NCBI GenBank assembly: GCA_022769625.1
Contig: JALEJP010000019.1
Location: forward strand, 114,980 to 178,979
Direction of reading: 5' to 3'
Origin: Lachnospiraceae bacterium
GTDB taxonomy: Bacteria > Bacillota > Clostridia > Lachnospirales > Lachnospiraceae
DNA length: 64,000 bases
A program made the translations under genes and the position numbers. Shown here one piece after another: positions 8,583-20,031 of the stretch; position 1 is the stretch's first letter; every line of letters begins with the position of its first letter. Under the pieces are notes generated by a model that saw only the letters and a list, made by a program, of their open reading frames with translations, searched no databases and was not told the DNA's origin.

Positions 8583-9893
8583 TTAAGAAAGCGCATCCTT
8601 TTTTTCTTCAAGAATTGTCTTGATCTCCCCTACCAGATACAGAGAGCCTGCGCAAAACAAAAGGCCATCCTCCTTCAGTGCAAGTGCCTGTTCAAAAGCC
8701 GCCCTGATATCCGGCTGCGTAACAACACAGGCTTTCGTATGTGCCTGAAATACCAGGGACAGTTCCTCTGCAGGAACGATACGATCCCCCTTGATTTCCG
8801 TTACCACAACAGCCGCCGGGTTCGTCTGTGTGCAGATCGTCTCGATCATCTTTTCATAATCTTTCTCTACCACAGCAGAAAACAACAATACGATCCGATA
8901 CCTGTCCTGAACGTTCTGTACTGTGCGCACAAATTCCGCAATCCCATCGGAATTATGCGCTCCGTCTACCACAACTCCCGGAAGTATGGTCTCCATGCGT
9001 CCCTGCCATCTTGTCTTTCCAATGGCTTCCACACGCAAATCAATGGGAATCTCCCTGTCCGTATCAATTACATCCATAGCAAGAAGCGCCAGCGCGCTGT
9101 TTCTCACCTGATAAGGTGCCAGATAGGGCGCCGTCACTTTGGTATGTTCATAATACCCACAATTCAGGGAAAAATCAATGCTTTTGTCCGTGTTTCCCAA
9201 AATTTCATACATTTCTTCCCGAAGTCCGAATGCCGGCGCATGCATCTGTTCTGCACGCTCCAGGATCACTTTTTCTGCTTCCTTATTTCTTCCGTCATAG
9301 ATTACCGGAACTCCTGCTTTTATGATTCCCGCCTTTTCCACGGCAATCTCTTCTATGGTATCACCAAGGATTTCGGTATGATCCAGGCTGATCGAGGTAA
9401 TGACCGTTGCCAACGGATGCTCAATCGTATTGGTCGCATCCAGTCTCCCGCCCAGTCCTGTCTCCAGAACCACATATTCTGCGCGCTCCTTTTGGAAAGC
9501 TACCATGGCAGTTGCATAGAGCAGCTCGAAGTAGGTCGCATGGGGAAGCCCCTCTTCCACCATCTCATCAATTTTTGCCTGAACCTCCAGATAGGATTCC
9601 AGAAAAAGCTCATCGGAAATCGGCACCTGATCGATCTGAAACCGCTCATTGATGCGAACCAGATGAGGAGAGGTAAAAAGTGCGGTCCGTTTCCCGGCAA
9701 GCACCAGCATCTCCGACAAAAATGCGCAGACGGAGCCCTTTCCGTTGGTTCCGGCAACATGAATCACTTTCATGCCACGGTCCGGATGTCCAAGCCTTTT
9801 TAACAGCTCCCTGGTATGCTCCGGTTTATTCTTTGTTGTAAATTTGGGTACATTTAATATGTAATCTACTGCTTCTGTATAATTCAATCTCAT
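8583..9893 (-). CDS. folC: Bifunctional folylpolyglutamate/dihydrofolate synthase
   Basis: MRLNYTEAVDYILNVPKF...HVAGTNGKGSVCAFLSEML...ETGLGGRLDATN. Confidence 0.95.
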   Translation of the reverse strand: MRLNYTEAVDYILNVPKFTTKNKPEHTRELLKRLGHPDRGMKVIHVAGTNGKGSVCAFLSEMLVLAGKRTALFTSPHLVRINERFQIDQVPISDELFLESYLEVQAKIDEMVEEGLPHATYFELLYATAMVAFQKERAEYVVLETGLGGRLDATNTIEHPLATVITSISLDHTEILGDTIEEIAVEKAGIIKAGVPVIYDGRNKEAEKVILERAEQMHAPAFGLREEMYEILGNTDKSIDFSLNCGYYEHTKVTAPYLAPYQVRNSALALLAMDVIDTDREIPIDLRVEAIGKTRWQGRMETILPGVVVDGAHNSDGIAEFVRTVQNVQDRYRIVLLFSAVVEKDYEKMIETICTQTNPAAVVVTEIKGDRIVPAEELSLVFQAHTKACVVTQPDIRAAFEQALALKEDGLLFCAGSLYLVGEIKTILEEKKDALS

Positions 9894-10095
9894 CCACCAC
9901 ACCATTTTTATTTTGTAGAACAGCCGGCTCCTGCCCTCTGCCCTTCTGCATCGCGGCAGGTCGCTGACCGTTCCTTACCTATTATAATATAGCCTCGCCA
10001 ATATGCAAGCATTTCTTTTCGCACAAAGCACCAAAAAGCACAGGAAACTTCTATGATTCCTGTGCCTTTCTTTTGAAATAATTATATCTGAAACT

Positions 10096-10887
10096 CTACA
10101 GTACTTTACTCAGGAAATTCTGCAGACGTTCCGTCTTTGGTGCCGTAAAGATTTCCTCCGGCACACCTTCCTCCACAATCTTACCTTCTGCCATAAAAAT
10201 GACGCGGTCAGATACTTCCCTTGCAAATCCCATCTCATGTGTTACCACAACCATGGTCATATGTTCCTTTGCCAGATCTCCCATAACGTTTAATACTTCG
10301 CCGACCATCTCTGGATCCAGCGCGGAAGTTGGCTCATCAAACAGCATGACTTCGGGATTCATACAAAGGGCACGCACAATTGCGATACGCTGTTTCTGCC
10401 CTCCGGAAAGCTGACTTGGATAGGCATACGCACGATCAGCCAGACCAACACGCTCCAGAAGCTTCATTGCCTGCGCTTCTGCCTCTTCCTTACTTTTTTT
10501 CTGCAGCTTCATCGGTGCAATCGTCATATTGCGGAGAATCGTCATATGCGGAAACAGATTAAAATGCTGAAATACCATTCCCATTCTCTGACGATGCCTG
10601 TCAATATCTGTTTTCGGATCCATCAGATCCTCTCCTTCGAAAATGATACGTCCCTTTGTGGGATCCTCCAGACGATTGAGGCACCGAAGAAAAGTGCTTT
10701 TACCGGAACCGGAAGGACCGATGATACATACCACTTCACCCCGGTAAATATCTGCGCTTACCCCGTTTAAAGCATGCACATCACTTCCAAAGGTTTTTGT
10801 AAGGTTCTGAACCTGAATTACAACTTCATTTTTATCAACGCTCACTGTTACGCAGCCTCCTCTCCAGTATGGAAACCAGCTTTTCAA
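10096..10887 (-). CDS. Polar amino acid ABC transporter ATP-binding protein
   Basis: Walker [34 protein letters not shown]; start may lie further in. Confidence 0.93.
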   Translation of the reverse strand: MKSWFPYWRGGCVTVSVDKNEVVIQVQNLTKTFGSDVHALNGVSADIYRGEVVCIIGPSGSGKSTFLRCLNRLEDPTKGRIIFEGEDLMDPKTDIDRHRQRMGMVFQHFNLFPHMTILRNMTIAPMKLQKKSKEEAEAQAMKLLERVGLADRAYAYPSQLSGGQKQRIAIVRALCMNPEVMLFDEPTSALDPEMVGEVLNVMGDLAKEHMTMVVVTHEMGFAREVSDRVIFMAEGKIVEEGVPEEIFTAPKTERLQNFLSKVL

Positions 10888-11515
10888 AGAAAAGCACCAT
10901 AATCAGATAAATTGCGGCTACTGTCAGCAGAGGAAACAGTGCATTGTATGTCTGACTTCGGATAATATCTCCGCCCTTCGTAAGATCCTGCAATGCTATG
11001 TAACCGGAAACCGAGGTTTCCTTCAGCAGTACGATAAACTCGTTTGCCAGAGCAGGAAGAACATTTTTCAATGCCTGCGGAAGTATAATGAATACCATCG
11101 TCTGCACATAACTGAATCCAAGGCTTCTTCCCGCCTCAAACTGACCATTGTCGATGGACATAATTCCGCTTCGAATAATCTCGGCCACATAGGCACCGGA
11201 GTTGATTCCAAACGCCATAACTGCAACAACAATTTTGTTGATATCAACACTCGCAAAAACGACAAAATAAATAATCAGAAGCTGTACCAGAACAGGCGTT
11301 CCCCGGATAACCGTCAGATAAATCTTGGCAATAAAATTCAGAACCTTTCCTTTGCCCGTCTTATCATAGGTTGCACGGATCACTGCGATCAGAAACCCGA
11401 TCAGAATGCCCATGAGAACTGCAAAGAATGTGATCTGCAGCGTAGTTCCGAGACCATTTACAATGTATTTCCAGCGGTCATCCTTAATAAAATTCAAATA
11501 GATCTGTTTTGACAT
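10835..11515 (-). CDS. Amino acid ABC transporter permease
   Basis: HisM/GlnP-type permease: [17 protein letters not shown]...[26 protein letters not shown]. Confidence 0.93.
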   Translation of the reverse strand: MSKQIYLNFIKDDRWKYIVNGLGTTLQITFFAVLMGILIGFLIAVIRATYDKTGKGKVLNFIAKIYLTVIRGTPVLVQLLIIYFVVFASVDINKIVVAVMAFGINSGAYVAEIIRSGIMSIDNGQFEAGRSLGFSYVQTMVFIILPQALKNVLPALANEFIVLLKETSVSGYIALQDLTKGGDIIRSQTYNALFPLLTVAAIYLIMVLFFEKLVSILERRLRNSER

Positions 11516-11538
11516 GGCATCCCCTTTAGTACTTTTTC

Positions 11539-12300
11539 TTATTCAGCAGTGATGTACTTGTCTACGATTTTATCCAGCTCGCCGGATTCCTTCAGTTCAG
11601 CCAGCGCACCATTGATTTTCTCAAGAAGTTCATCGTTATCCTTTGCGATTGCAATCGCATAATCTTCTTCCGTAAACGCCTCATCCAGAATCTTCAGTCC
11701 TTCATTTTCCTCAACAAATACCTTTGCAGGCTCGCCATCAATGATTACTGCATCGATCTTGTCCTGAGACAGAGCCTGAACTGCCTCGAAACCTTTATTA
11801 TAACGTTCTACTGTTGCACCCTCGATATCACCGGCATATGCGTCACCGGTCGTTCCAAGCTGTACGCCTACTTTCTTTCCGGAGAGATCATCCGGACTTG
11901 CGATCGTGCTGTCCTCTTTTACGATAACAACCTGAGATGCATGTGCATAGGTATCACTGAAATTTACATTCTCCAGACGATCTTCCGTCACTGTCATACC
12001 AGCCATACCCATATCTGCCTTACCGGAATTTACTGCTACGATAATAGAATCAAATGCCATATCCTCAATCTTCAGTTCCATCCCAAGCTTATCTGCGATA
12101 GCTTGTGCAATCTCAGCATCAATTCCAATTACATTCTCACCTTCGTAATATTCATAGGGCGGAAACTCCGCATTGGTCGCCATAACCAGTGTGCCGCCTG
12201 CTGCTTCTGCTGCCTCTGTAGATTCTGTTTTTTTGCTGCCGCATGCAACCATTGACAGCGCCATAACTCCGATTAATACTGTTGCAATTAACTTCTTCAT
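11539..12300 (-). CDS. Amino acid ABC transporter substrate-binding lipoprotein
   Basis: Lipobox VMALSMVACGS; PBP domain NAEFPPYEYYEGENVIGIDAEIAQAIADKLG. Confidence 0.93.
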   Translation of the reverse strand: MKKLIATVLIGVMALSMVACGSKKTESTEAAEAAGGTLVMATNAEFPPYEYYEGENVIGIDAEIAQAIADKLGMELKIEDMAFDSIIVAVNSGKADMGMAGMTVTEDRLENVNFSDTYAHASQVVIVKEDSTIASPDDLSGKKVGVQLGTTGDAYAGDIEGATVERYNKGFEAVQALSQDKIDAVIIDGEPAKVFVEENEGLKILDEAFTEEDYAIAIAKDNDELLEKINGALAELKESGELDKIVDKYITAE

Positions 12301-12478
12301 ACTTTACCTCCTGAGTGAAAAAATATTTGCGACTGTACAATAATGTCCAGCCGCCTTGCTTTAGGTTTGAGTTTACCACCGATTTTCCGTACTGTCAACG
12401 GAATTCCTGTATAGAAAGTCAACTTTTTACATATTCATGCATATTTCTTTCGGTTTTCCCGGATTTCCTGTCTGTTTT

Positions 12479-13372
12479 TCAAATCCCTTCCCCATAGAAG
12501 GATGGAATATAGCATTGCCCGGCACTTTCTCTTTCCTGAATAAATCCATTTTCCACTCCAAGCGATACCGCAAAATCAACCAGCCGGTCATATTCCCTTC
12601 CCGTTACTTTTCGATTGATTTCCGGATAATCCTCCAGTCCTGTAAGCGGTGTATACTGACTCATCAGACTGACCGCAACCTGATTTCCATACTGTCTGTA
12701 TACATATTCGACGATTGCCTCCGCTTCTTTCCGGTGTCCCGGGAGCAGCAGATGACGGACGATCACGCCCTGTTTCATCATGCCATCCTCCGTGTAAAGT
12801 GTCTCCGGCTGCTGCCTTACCATCTCTTTGAGGGCCTGCTTTGCAACCTCCGGATAATTCGCCGCATTTGAATACCGCATGGCACTTTCCGGATTCATAT
12901 ATTTAAAATCTGTCAGATAAATGTCAATCAAACCATCCAGCAGACAAAGAGACTCTGTCTTTTCATATCCGCCACAGTTATAGACAAAGGGCAGGGAAAA
13001 ACCTCTGCTTTTTGCCAGACGGATCGCCTCTGCAATCTGATCCGCGTAGTGGCTTGGCGTTACCAGATTAATATTGGCAGCCCCCTGTTTCTGAAGATCA
13101 AAGAATATTTCACTTAGACGTTCCACAGAAATCTCTTTTCCCATACGTCCTGATGCAATTTCGTGATTTTGACAGTAAACACAGCGCAGGTTACAGCCCA
13201 CAAAAAAGATCGTACCTGAGCCACAGGTTCCGGAAATGCAGGGCTCTTCCCAAAAATGAAGGGCAGCTCGCGCTGCCCGGATGCCTTTTCCTGTCATTTT
13301 GCAGTAACCTGCATGTCCGTCTTCACGTCTTGCGCTGCACTCTCTTGGACAGAGCATACATTTTTTACCCAT
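12479..13372 (-). CDS. Radical SAM protein (PFL-activating-enzyme-like)
   Basis: GCNLRCVYCQNHEIAS (CxxxCxxC) plus N-terminal Cys pair KKCMLCPRECSA. Confidence 0.88.
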   Translation of the reverse strand: MGKKCMLCPRECSARREDGHAGYCKMTGKGIRAARAALHFWEEPCISGTCGSGTIFFVGCNLRCVYCQNHEIASGRMGKEISVERLSEIFFDLQKQGAANINLVTPSHYADQIAEAIRLAKSRGFSLPFVYNCGGYEKTESLCLLDGLIDIYLTDFKYMNPESAMRYSNAANYPEVAKQALKEMVRQQPETLYTEDGMMKQGVIVRHLLLPGHRKEAEAIVEYVYRQYGNQVAVSLMSQYTPLTGLEDYPEINRKVTGREYDRLVDFAVSLGVENGFIQERESAGQCYIPSFYGEGI

Positions 13373-13413
13373 TACCGCAAACCTCCATTTTCAGTGGTCG
13401 GCACAATGTTGGC

Positions 13414-14421
13414 TCATAATAATTCAATACCGGCTTTTTCACATGTATCCAGTGTAATCTGATCCCAGATGGAAGCCTGCACTTCTCCCACATGTGCTTT
13501 TCCAAGCAGAAGCATACAGACTCTTGACTGTCCAATACCTCCTCCAATCGTCAGAGGAAGCTTTCCTTCCAGCAGAAGTTTGTGGAACGGAAGATTTCTT
13601 CTCTCCACGCATCCTGCCTTTTTCAGCTGTTCATCCAGTGACTGTTCATTCACACGGATACCCATGGATGATATCTCCAGAGCACATCCCAGTGTCTCAT
13701 GCCAGAACAGCAGGTCACCGTTTAATTTCCAGTCATCATAATCCGGTGCACGGCCATCGTGCGGCTCGCCATTTGAGAGCTTATCACCGATCTGCATGAT
13801 AAACACGGTACGGTGTTCTTTCACAAATGCATTCTCCCGCTCCTTGGGAGTCAGTTCCGGATAAAGATCATAAAGCTGCTGTGATGTCACAAAGACCACA
13901 TCACGCTCCAGATCCAGATCCAGGTGGGGATAATGATACTTTAATTCATCCAGTGTGTTGCAGATCACACCTACAATCCGTTTTACCACAGCCTTCAGAT
14001 AATCCTCTGTCCGCTCACATGCATCGATCACTTTCTCCCAGTCCCACTGATCCACGTAGCAGGAATGCAGATTATCCAACTCCTCATCTCTGCGGATAGC
14101 GTTCATATCCGTCAAAATTCCTTTTCCGACCCGGAATCCATAACGGTACAGAGCCATACGTTTCCATTTTGCCAGAGAATGTACCACCTGTGCCTCCATA
14201 TTGGCTGCAGGTATTTCAAAAGAAACCGGGCGCTCCACACCGTTCAGATCATCATTCAGACCAGATTTTGGATCCACAAACAAAGGTGCGGTTACTCTTT
14301 TCAGATGCAGTGCCATACACAGTTTTTTCTGCATGGTACTTTTAATGATTCCGATCGCCTCCTGCGTCTCATACATGGAAAGCATGGAACAATAATGCTC
14401 CGGAACAATTACTTTATTCAT
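13414..14421 (-). CDS. asnA: Aspartate-ammonia ligase
   Basis: MNKVIVPEHYCSMLSMYETQEAIGIIKSTMQKKLCMALHLKRVTAPLFVDPKSGLNDDLNGVERPVSF. Confidence 0.95.
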   Translation of the reverse strand: MNKVIVPEHYCSMLSMYETQEAIGIIKSTMQKKLCMALHLKRVTAPLFVDPKSGLNDDLNGVERPVSFEIPAANMEAQVVHSLAKWKRMALYRYGFRVGKGILTDMNAIRRDEELDNLHSCYVDQWDWEKVIDACERTEDYLKAVVKRIVGVICNTLDELKYHYPHLDLDLERDVVFVTSQQLYDLYPELTPKERENAFVKEHRTVFIMQIGDKLSNGEPHDGRAPDYDDWKLNGDLLFWHETLGCALEISSMGIRVNEQSLDEQLKKAGCVERRNLPFHKLLLEGKLPLTIGGGIGQSRVCMLLLGKAHVGEVQASIWDQITLDTCEKAGIELL

Positions 14422-14443
14422 GATAAAAACCTCCTCATTTTTC

Positions 14444-15694
14444 TTATTTGTCATTTGTCAGTCCCAGCCGGTCCAGAACATAGAAGATCAGACTCACTGC
14501 CATTCCAACCACACAGGCCAGAACCATGCCTGTCATCTCAACATTACCGATCTTCAGTGCAATGCCGGACAGCCCGGTTACAAATACTACGGAAGTCAGC
14601 GCCAGATTTCTGGACTGACTGTAATCTACCTTGGAATCCACCAGCAGACGAATGCCTGAGGTACCGATCATTCCGTAGAGCAAAAAGGACACTCCGCCGA
14701 TAACCGGTCCTGGAATGGTACTGATCAGCGCTGCAAGTTTTCCCAGGAAGGAACAGCAGATGGAGAGTACTGCTGCGCCTCCGATAACCTGAACACTGTA
14801 AACACCGGTCATTGCCATAACTCCAATATTCTCTCCGTATGTGGTAGTTGGGACAGAACCCACGAAACCGGAAATCATGGTTGAGAAAAAGTCGCCAAAC
14901 AAAGTGCGGTGAAGACCTGGATCTTTTAACAGGTCTCTTCCCACGATCTCACTTGTCACAACCTGATGTCCTATGTGCTCCGACACCACCAGCAGCAGTG
15001 CCGGCATCAGCGTCATAATCGCCTCAAAATTGAATTTTGGAAACTGGAATGTGGGCAGCGCAAAGAACGATGCCTGCGCAACCTCTGTAAAATCCAGGAT
15101 ACCACAGGCTGCAGCCGCCACATATCCTGCAACGATGGCAACCAGAATGGGAATAACCCCCAGAAAACCGCGAAACAGAATCTGGCCAAACACTGCAACT
15201 CCCAGTGTTATAAGAAAAACAATCACATTTTTCGGATTGATGGATTCTTCCAGCAATCCGGCATTGCTGGCCGCGTTGCCGGCAAGCTCCAGACCAATCA
15301 AGGCTACCACCGGACCCATGGCAGCCGGCGGCAGTACAATATCAATCCATTTTGTACCAAATTTTTTAATAACTGCCGCGATAATAATACCGCCGATACC
15401 GATCGCCACAAATCCACCCAAAGCATATGGATAACCAAAGCGTTCAATGACAAGTCCGGCCGGAACCAGAAAAGCAAAACTGGATCCAAGATAAGCCGGT
15501 GCTTTTCCTTTCGTCACAACAATAAACACCAATGTACCCACACCATTCATCAACAGAACGATGGCCGGATTGATTCCAAACAAAAACGGAACCAGAACCG
15601 ATGCGCCAAACATGGCAAACATATGCTGGATACTAAGCGGTATCAACATCTTTACCGGGACTTTTTTATCCACCTGAATTATTTTCTTTTCCAT
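14444..15694 (-). CDS. uraA: Uracil permease
   Basis: PVKMLIPLSIQHMFAMFGASVLVPFLFGINPAIVLLMNGVGTL; NCS2 family. Confidence 0.92.
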   Translation of the reverse strand: MEKKIIQVDKKVPVKMLIPLSIQHMFAMFGASVLVPFLFGINPAIVLLMNGVGTLVFIVVTKGKAPAYLGSSFAFLVPAGLVIERFGYPYALGGFVAIGIGGIIIAAVIKKFGTKWIDIVLPPAAMGPVVALIGLELAGNAASNAGLLEESINPKNVIVFLITLGVAVFGQILFRGFLGVIPILVAIVAGYVAAAACGILDFTEVAQASFFALPTFQFPKFNFEAIMTLMPALLLVVSEHIGHQVVTSEIVGRDLLKDPGLHRTLFGDFFSTMISGFVGSVPTTTYGENIGVMAMTGVYSVQVIGGAAVLSICCSFLGKLAALISTIPGPVIGGVSFLLYGMIGTSGIRLLVDSKVDYSQSRNLALTSVVFVTGLSGIALKIGNVEMTGMVLACVVGMAVSLIFYVLDRLGLTNDK

Positions 15695-15841
15695 TTTTTC
15701 TCCTTTCCCTTCTTTCACATGTGTAAGGCTTCCTGTTCTTTCCCTGAATCAGGAAGCAGCAGGAACATCTGCCATTCTGCGTAAAAAGGGTGCCCGTCCT
15801 CTCTCAGGGAGATCGGGCACCTTTGCCTCTTTCTTTTCCTG

Positions 15842-18800
15842 CTAACAGATTCTCTCGTGAAGCTCCTGCAGAGAAACCACTTCTTTGCTGTCCTGCTTCT
15901 GCACGGTCAGAATACCGTCTGCGCTGGCAAGTGCCGCAGCCATCGTGGTAATGTACGGAACTCTGCTCTTGATGCATGCTTTTCTCACATAGCTGTCATC
16001 CGGTCCCGGCGCATCACCTTTCGGTGTATTAACAACCAGATCTACTTTTCCGTTTGTAATGATATCATAAACATCCGGGCGGCCTTCTGACATCTTATTG
16101 ATAAACTCAGCCGGAATACCTGCCTCCATGATCATCTCCCTGGTATGGCCGGTTGCCACAATGGAGAATCCTGCTTCCCGGAAGCGCTTTGCCACCTCCA
16201 CAACTTCTCCTTTGTCTCGGTCACTGACACTGATCAGCACCGTACCGGAAAGCGGAAGTCTGCTCTTTGTGGCTTCCTGTGCCTTAAAATATGCTTCGCC
16301 AACCGTTTCAGCCAGACCAAGAACCTCGCCCGTGGAACGCATCTCCGGTCCAAGCAACGGATCCACCTCCGGGAACATATTAAACGGAAATACCGCCTCT
16401 TTCACTCCATAATACGGAACCTTCTGTTCCTTTAACGTCTTCAGAGGAGATTCCTCTCCTGTAAATTCCGATGTGATAATCTGTGTTGCAAGAGGTACCA
16501 TGGAAATATCGCATACTTTTGAAACCAGCGGAACGGTTCGGGAAGCACGCGGATTTGCTTCCAGTACATAGACAATACCATCTTCGATTGCATACTGCAT
16601 ATTCATCAGACCCTTAACATGCATCTCTTCCGCAATTTTCTTTGTATACTCTTTAATCGTCTTGAGATTATCTTCAGAAATATTTCGGGAAGGTATGATA
16701 CATGCCGAATCACCGGAGTGAACGCCTGCAAGCTCAATATGTTCCATCACTGCCGGAACATATGCATGCTCACCGTCACTGATGGCATCTGCCTCACACT
16801 CCATGGCATGGCGCAGGAAACGGTCGATCAGGATCGGGCGATCCGGTGTAACACCTTCTGCCGCTTCCATATAAATTTTAAGATTTTCAGGATCATACAC
16901 AACCTCCATGCCGCGTCCGCCCAACACATAGGAAGGACGTACCATGACCGGATAACCGATTTTTTCCGCAATGGCCAGAGCTTCCTGTACATTGACTGCC
17001 ATACCTGCTTCGGGCATAGGGATTCCAAGCTTGTCCATCATCGCACGGAACAGATCACGGTCTTCCGCCATATCAATAACAGAAGGTGAAGTTCCAAGAA
17101 TCTTAACCCCATATTTCTCCAGATCGGCTGAGAGGTTCAAAGGAGTCTGTCCTCCAAACTGCGCGATCACACCCAGGGGCTGCTCTTTTTTGTAAATACT
17201 GAGCACATCCTCCAGAGTCAGAGGCTCAAAATACAATTTGTCCGAGGTATCATAATCGGTAGATACCGTCTCCGGATTACAGTTTACGATGATTGTCTCA
17301 AATCCTGCTTTTTTAAGCGCCAGTGCGGCATGGACACAACAGTAATCGAATTCGATACCCTGACCGATACGGTTTGGCCCTCCGCCCAGGATCATGATTT
17401 TCTTTTTATTATCACTGACTCTGCTCTCATCCTTTTTGTGATAGGTGGAGTAATAGTAAGCGCTGTCCTGCGTGCCGCTTACATGAACACCTTCCCATGC
17501 TTCCTCGATGCCAAAAGCAATACGTGCATTGCGAATATCCTCTTCGGAAACTTCAAGAATCTGACTCAGGTATTTATCAGAGAATCCGTCAAGTTTGGCC
17601 TGTCTTAAAACCTTCTCTTCCGGAACAGACCCTTTATAAGCCAGCAGAGCTTCTTCTTCCTCCACAAGCTCCTTCATCTGCTCAATGAAATAATGCTTGA
17701 TCTTTGTCAGATTGTAAAGTTCATCCACCGCAGCACCTTTGCGCAGTGCCTCATACATGATAAACTGACGCTCACTGGTTGGGTTTACCAGCATTTTCAG
17801 CAGCTCTTCCTTTGTTTTGTCGTGGAAATCTTTTGCAAAGCCAAGACCGTAACGTCCGATTTCCAGACTCCGGATCGCTTTCTGAAATGCTTCTTTATAT
17901 GTCTTGCCAATGCTCATCACTTCGCCAACCGCACGCATCTGTGTACCAAGCTTATCTTCTACACCTTTAAACTTTTCAAATGCCCATCTCGCATATTTTA
18001 TAACAATATAATCTCCATCCGGAACATATTTATCCAGAGTACCATATTTTCCGCATGGAATCTCATCCAATGTCAGGCCGGATGCCAGCATAGCGGAAAC
18101 CAGCGCAATGGGGAATCCGGTCGCCTTACTTGCGAGTGCAGAAGAACGGGATGTTCTCGGATTGATCTCAATTACGATGATACGCCCTGTCTTCGGATCA
18201 TGGGCAAACTGAACATTCGTACCGCCAATCACCTGTACCTCTTTCACGATCTTGTACGCCTGTCTCTGAAGCTCTTTCTGTACATCCTCGGAAATCGTAA
18301 GCATCGGAGCAGAGCAAAAAGAATCGCCGGTATGCACACCAAGAGGATCAATGTTTTCGATAAAGCATACCGTGATCATATTATTTTTTGCGTCACGTAC
18401 AACCTCAAGCTCCAGCTCCTCCCATCCCAGAATCGATTCTTCCACCAGTACCTGTCCAACCAGGCTGGCCTGCAGTCCGCGTGCGCAGACCGTCTTTAAC
18501 TCTTCCACATTGTAAACCAGACCACCGCCGGCTCCACCCATCGTGTAGGCGGGACGCAGAACCACCGGATAACCAAGTCTGTCCGCGATCGCCAGAGCAT
18601 CCTCCACACTGTAGGCAACCTCGCTGCGCGCCATCTCGATTCCAAGATGGTTCATCGTCTTTTTAAACTCAATACGATCCTCGCCGCGCTCGATGGCATC
18701 TACCTGAACTCCGATAACCTTCACCTGGTATTTGTCCAGAATCCCTTTCTTTGCAAGCTCCGAACAGAGATTCAGACCGGACTGTCCGCCCAGATTGGGC

Positions 18801-19060
18801 AGCAATGCATCCGGACGTTCCTTCGCGATAATATGCTCCAGACGCTCTACATTCAGTGGTTCGATATACGTCACATCCGCAATCCCCGGATCTGTCATAA
18901 TCGTAGCCGGATTGGAATTGACCAGAATAATCTGGTATCCCAGCTGACGAAGTGCCTTGCAGGCCTGGGTTCCTGAATAATCAAACTCACACGCCTGTCC
19001 AATGATGATCGGACCGGAACCGATAATCAAAACCTTATGAATATCATTTCTTTTACTCAT
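15842..19060 (-). CDS. carB: Carbamoyl-phosphate synthase large subunit
   Basis: MSKRNDIHKVLIIGSGPIIIGQACEFDYSGTQACKALRQLGYQIILVNSNPATIMTDP. Confidence 0.97.
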   Translation of the reverse strand: MSKRNDIHKVLIIGSGPIIIGQACEFDYSGTQACKALRQLGYQIILVNSNPATIMTDPGIADVTYIEPLNVERLEHIIAKERPDALLPNLGGQSGLNLCSELAKKGILDKYQVKVIGVQVDAIERGEDRIEFKKTMNHLGIEMARSEVAYSVEDALAIADRLGYPVVLRPAYTMGGAGGGLVYNVEELKTVCARGLQASLVGQVLVEESILGWEELELEVVRDAKNNMITVCFIENIDPLGVHTGDSFCSAPMLTISEDVQKELQRQAYKIVKEVQVIGGTNVQFAHDPKTGRIIVIEINPRTSRSSALASKATGFPIALVSAMLASGLTLDEIPCGKYGTLDKYVPDGDYIVIKYARWAFEKFKGVEDKLGTQMRAVGEVMSIGKTYKEAFQKAIRSLEIGRYGLGFAKDFHDKTKEELLKMLVNPTSERQFIMYEALRKGAAVDELYNLTKIKHYFIEQMKELVEEEEALLAYKGSVPEEKVLRQAKLDGFSDKYLSQILEVSEEDIRNARIAFGIEEAWEGVHVSGTQDSAYYYSTYHKKDESRVSDNKKKIMILGGGPNRIGQGIEFDYCCVHAALALKKAGFETIIVNCNPETVSTDYDTSDKLYFEPLTLEDVLSIYKKEQPLGVIAQFGGQTPLNLSADLEKYGVKILGTSPSVIDMAEDRDLFRAMMDKLGIPMPEAGMAVNVQEALAIAEKIGYPVMVRPSYVLGGRGMEVVYDPENLKIYMEAAEGVTPDRPILIDRFLRHAMECEADAISDGEHAYVPAVMEHIELAGVHSGDSACIIPSRNISEDNLKTIKEYTKKIAEEMHVKGLMNMQYAIEDGIVYVLEANPRASRTVPLVSKVCDISMVPLATQIITSEFTGEESPLKTLKEQKVPYYGVKEAVFPFNMFPEVDPLLGPEMRSTGEVLGLAETVGEAYFKAQEATKSRLPLSGTVLISVSDRDKGEVVEVAKRFREAGFSIVATGHTREMIMEAGIPAEFINKMSEGRPDVYDIITNGKVDLVVNTPKGDAPGPDDSYVRKACIKSRVPYITTMAAALASADGILTVQKQDSKEVVSLQELHERIC

Positions 19061-19262
19061 GTGCTTCTCCTGTCGTTTTAATTTCTTACATACTACATAC
19101 TGTTTCATCCTTCGGAAATTCCAGAAATCTCCACGTTGAAACAACTATCGTTATTATACATGAGAACCTTACAAAAATCTACTGGAAATCATGGAAAAAG
19201 GAAATCCCATTCCGCAAAAAAGCAGAACCGCTTTCTTAAAAACAGTTCTGCCAGTCTTTTTT

Positions 19263-20018
19263 TCAGTCCTCAAATTTGCCCAGGAACTCTTTGATTCTCG
19301 GATTATCAGAAGTAAACAGAGTCTCCGGCTCTCCTTCCTCCACGATCACTCCATTTTCCATAAAAATAATATGATCAGCCACATTTCTTGCAAAATTCAT
19401 CTCGTGCGTCACGATCACCATCGTCATATGCTCAGCGGCCAGATCCTTGATTACCTTCAGGATTTCACCGGTCAGCTGAGGATCCAGAGCGGAAGTGGGT
19501 TCATCAAAAAACAGGATCTTCGGATTCATACAAAGTGCCCGTGCAATGGACACTCTCTGCTGCTGCCCGCCGGAAAGCTGATAAGGATAGGCGTTTTCTT
19601 TATCCGCAAGTCCCATCTTTTTCAGAAGCATACGCGCCTGCTCCGTAACCTCTTTCTTATCACGCTTTTGTACACGAACCGGCGCATCACAGATATTTTT
19701 CATAACACTGTAATGGGGAAAAAGATTGAAATTCTGGAACACCAGACCATAGTACCGTTTCAGCTCCCGCAGTTTCCCTGGTTTTTCATAGACAGAGGCT
19801 CCGTTTTCACTCCAGGCTGCTTTCTCGCCCAGATAAATCAGTTCCCCGTCATCCATTCGCTCCAGCATAGTCGCGCAGCGAAGAAGTGTTGACTTTCCGG
19901 AACCGGAAGGTCCGATGATTGCCACCACCTGTCCTTCTTCCACCTTCAGCGAAATATCTTTCAGCACTTCAAGATCATCAAAATGCTTTTTAATATGGTT
20001 CATCTCCAGGTAATACAT
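19263..20018 (-). CDS. Amino acid ABC transporter ATP-binding protein
   Basis: [42 protein letters not shown]. Confidence 0.93.
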   Translation of the reverse strand: MYYLEMNHIKKHFDDLEVLKDISLKVEEGQVVAIIGPSGSGKSTLLRCATMLERMDDGELIYLGEKAAWSENGASVYEKPGKLRELKRYYGLVFQNFNLFPHYSVMKNICDAPVRVQKRDKKEVTEQARMLLKKMGLADKENAYPYQLSGGQQQRVSIARALCMNPKILFFDEPTSALDPQLTGEILKVIKDLAAEHMTMVIVTHEMNFARNVADHIIFMENGVIVEEGEPETLFTSDNPRIKEFLGKFED

Positions 20019-20031
20019 GACATCATCCCTC

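Noticed and set aside
8532-9803. 423-aa plus-strand ORF antisense to folC
   Set aside because: Shadow ORF of folC; no recognisable domain
10030-10075. AGCACAGGAA...TTCCTGTGC hairpin resembling the palindromic repeat at 1.7 kb
   Set aside because: Shorter stem and different loop; plain terminator, similarity limited to CACAGGAA
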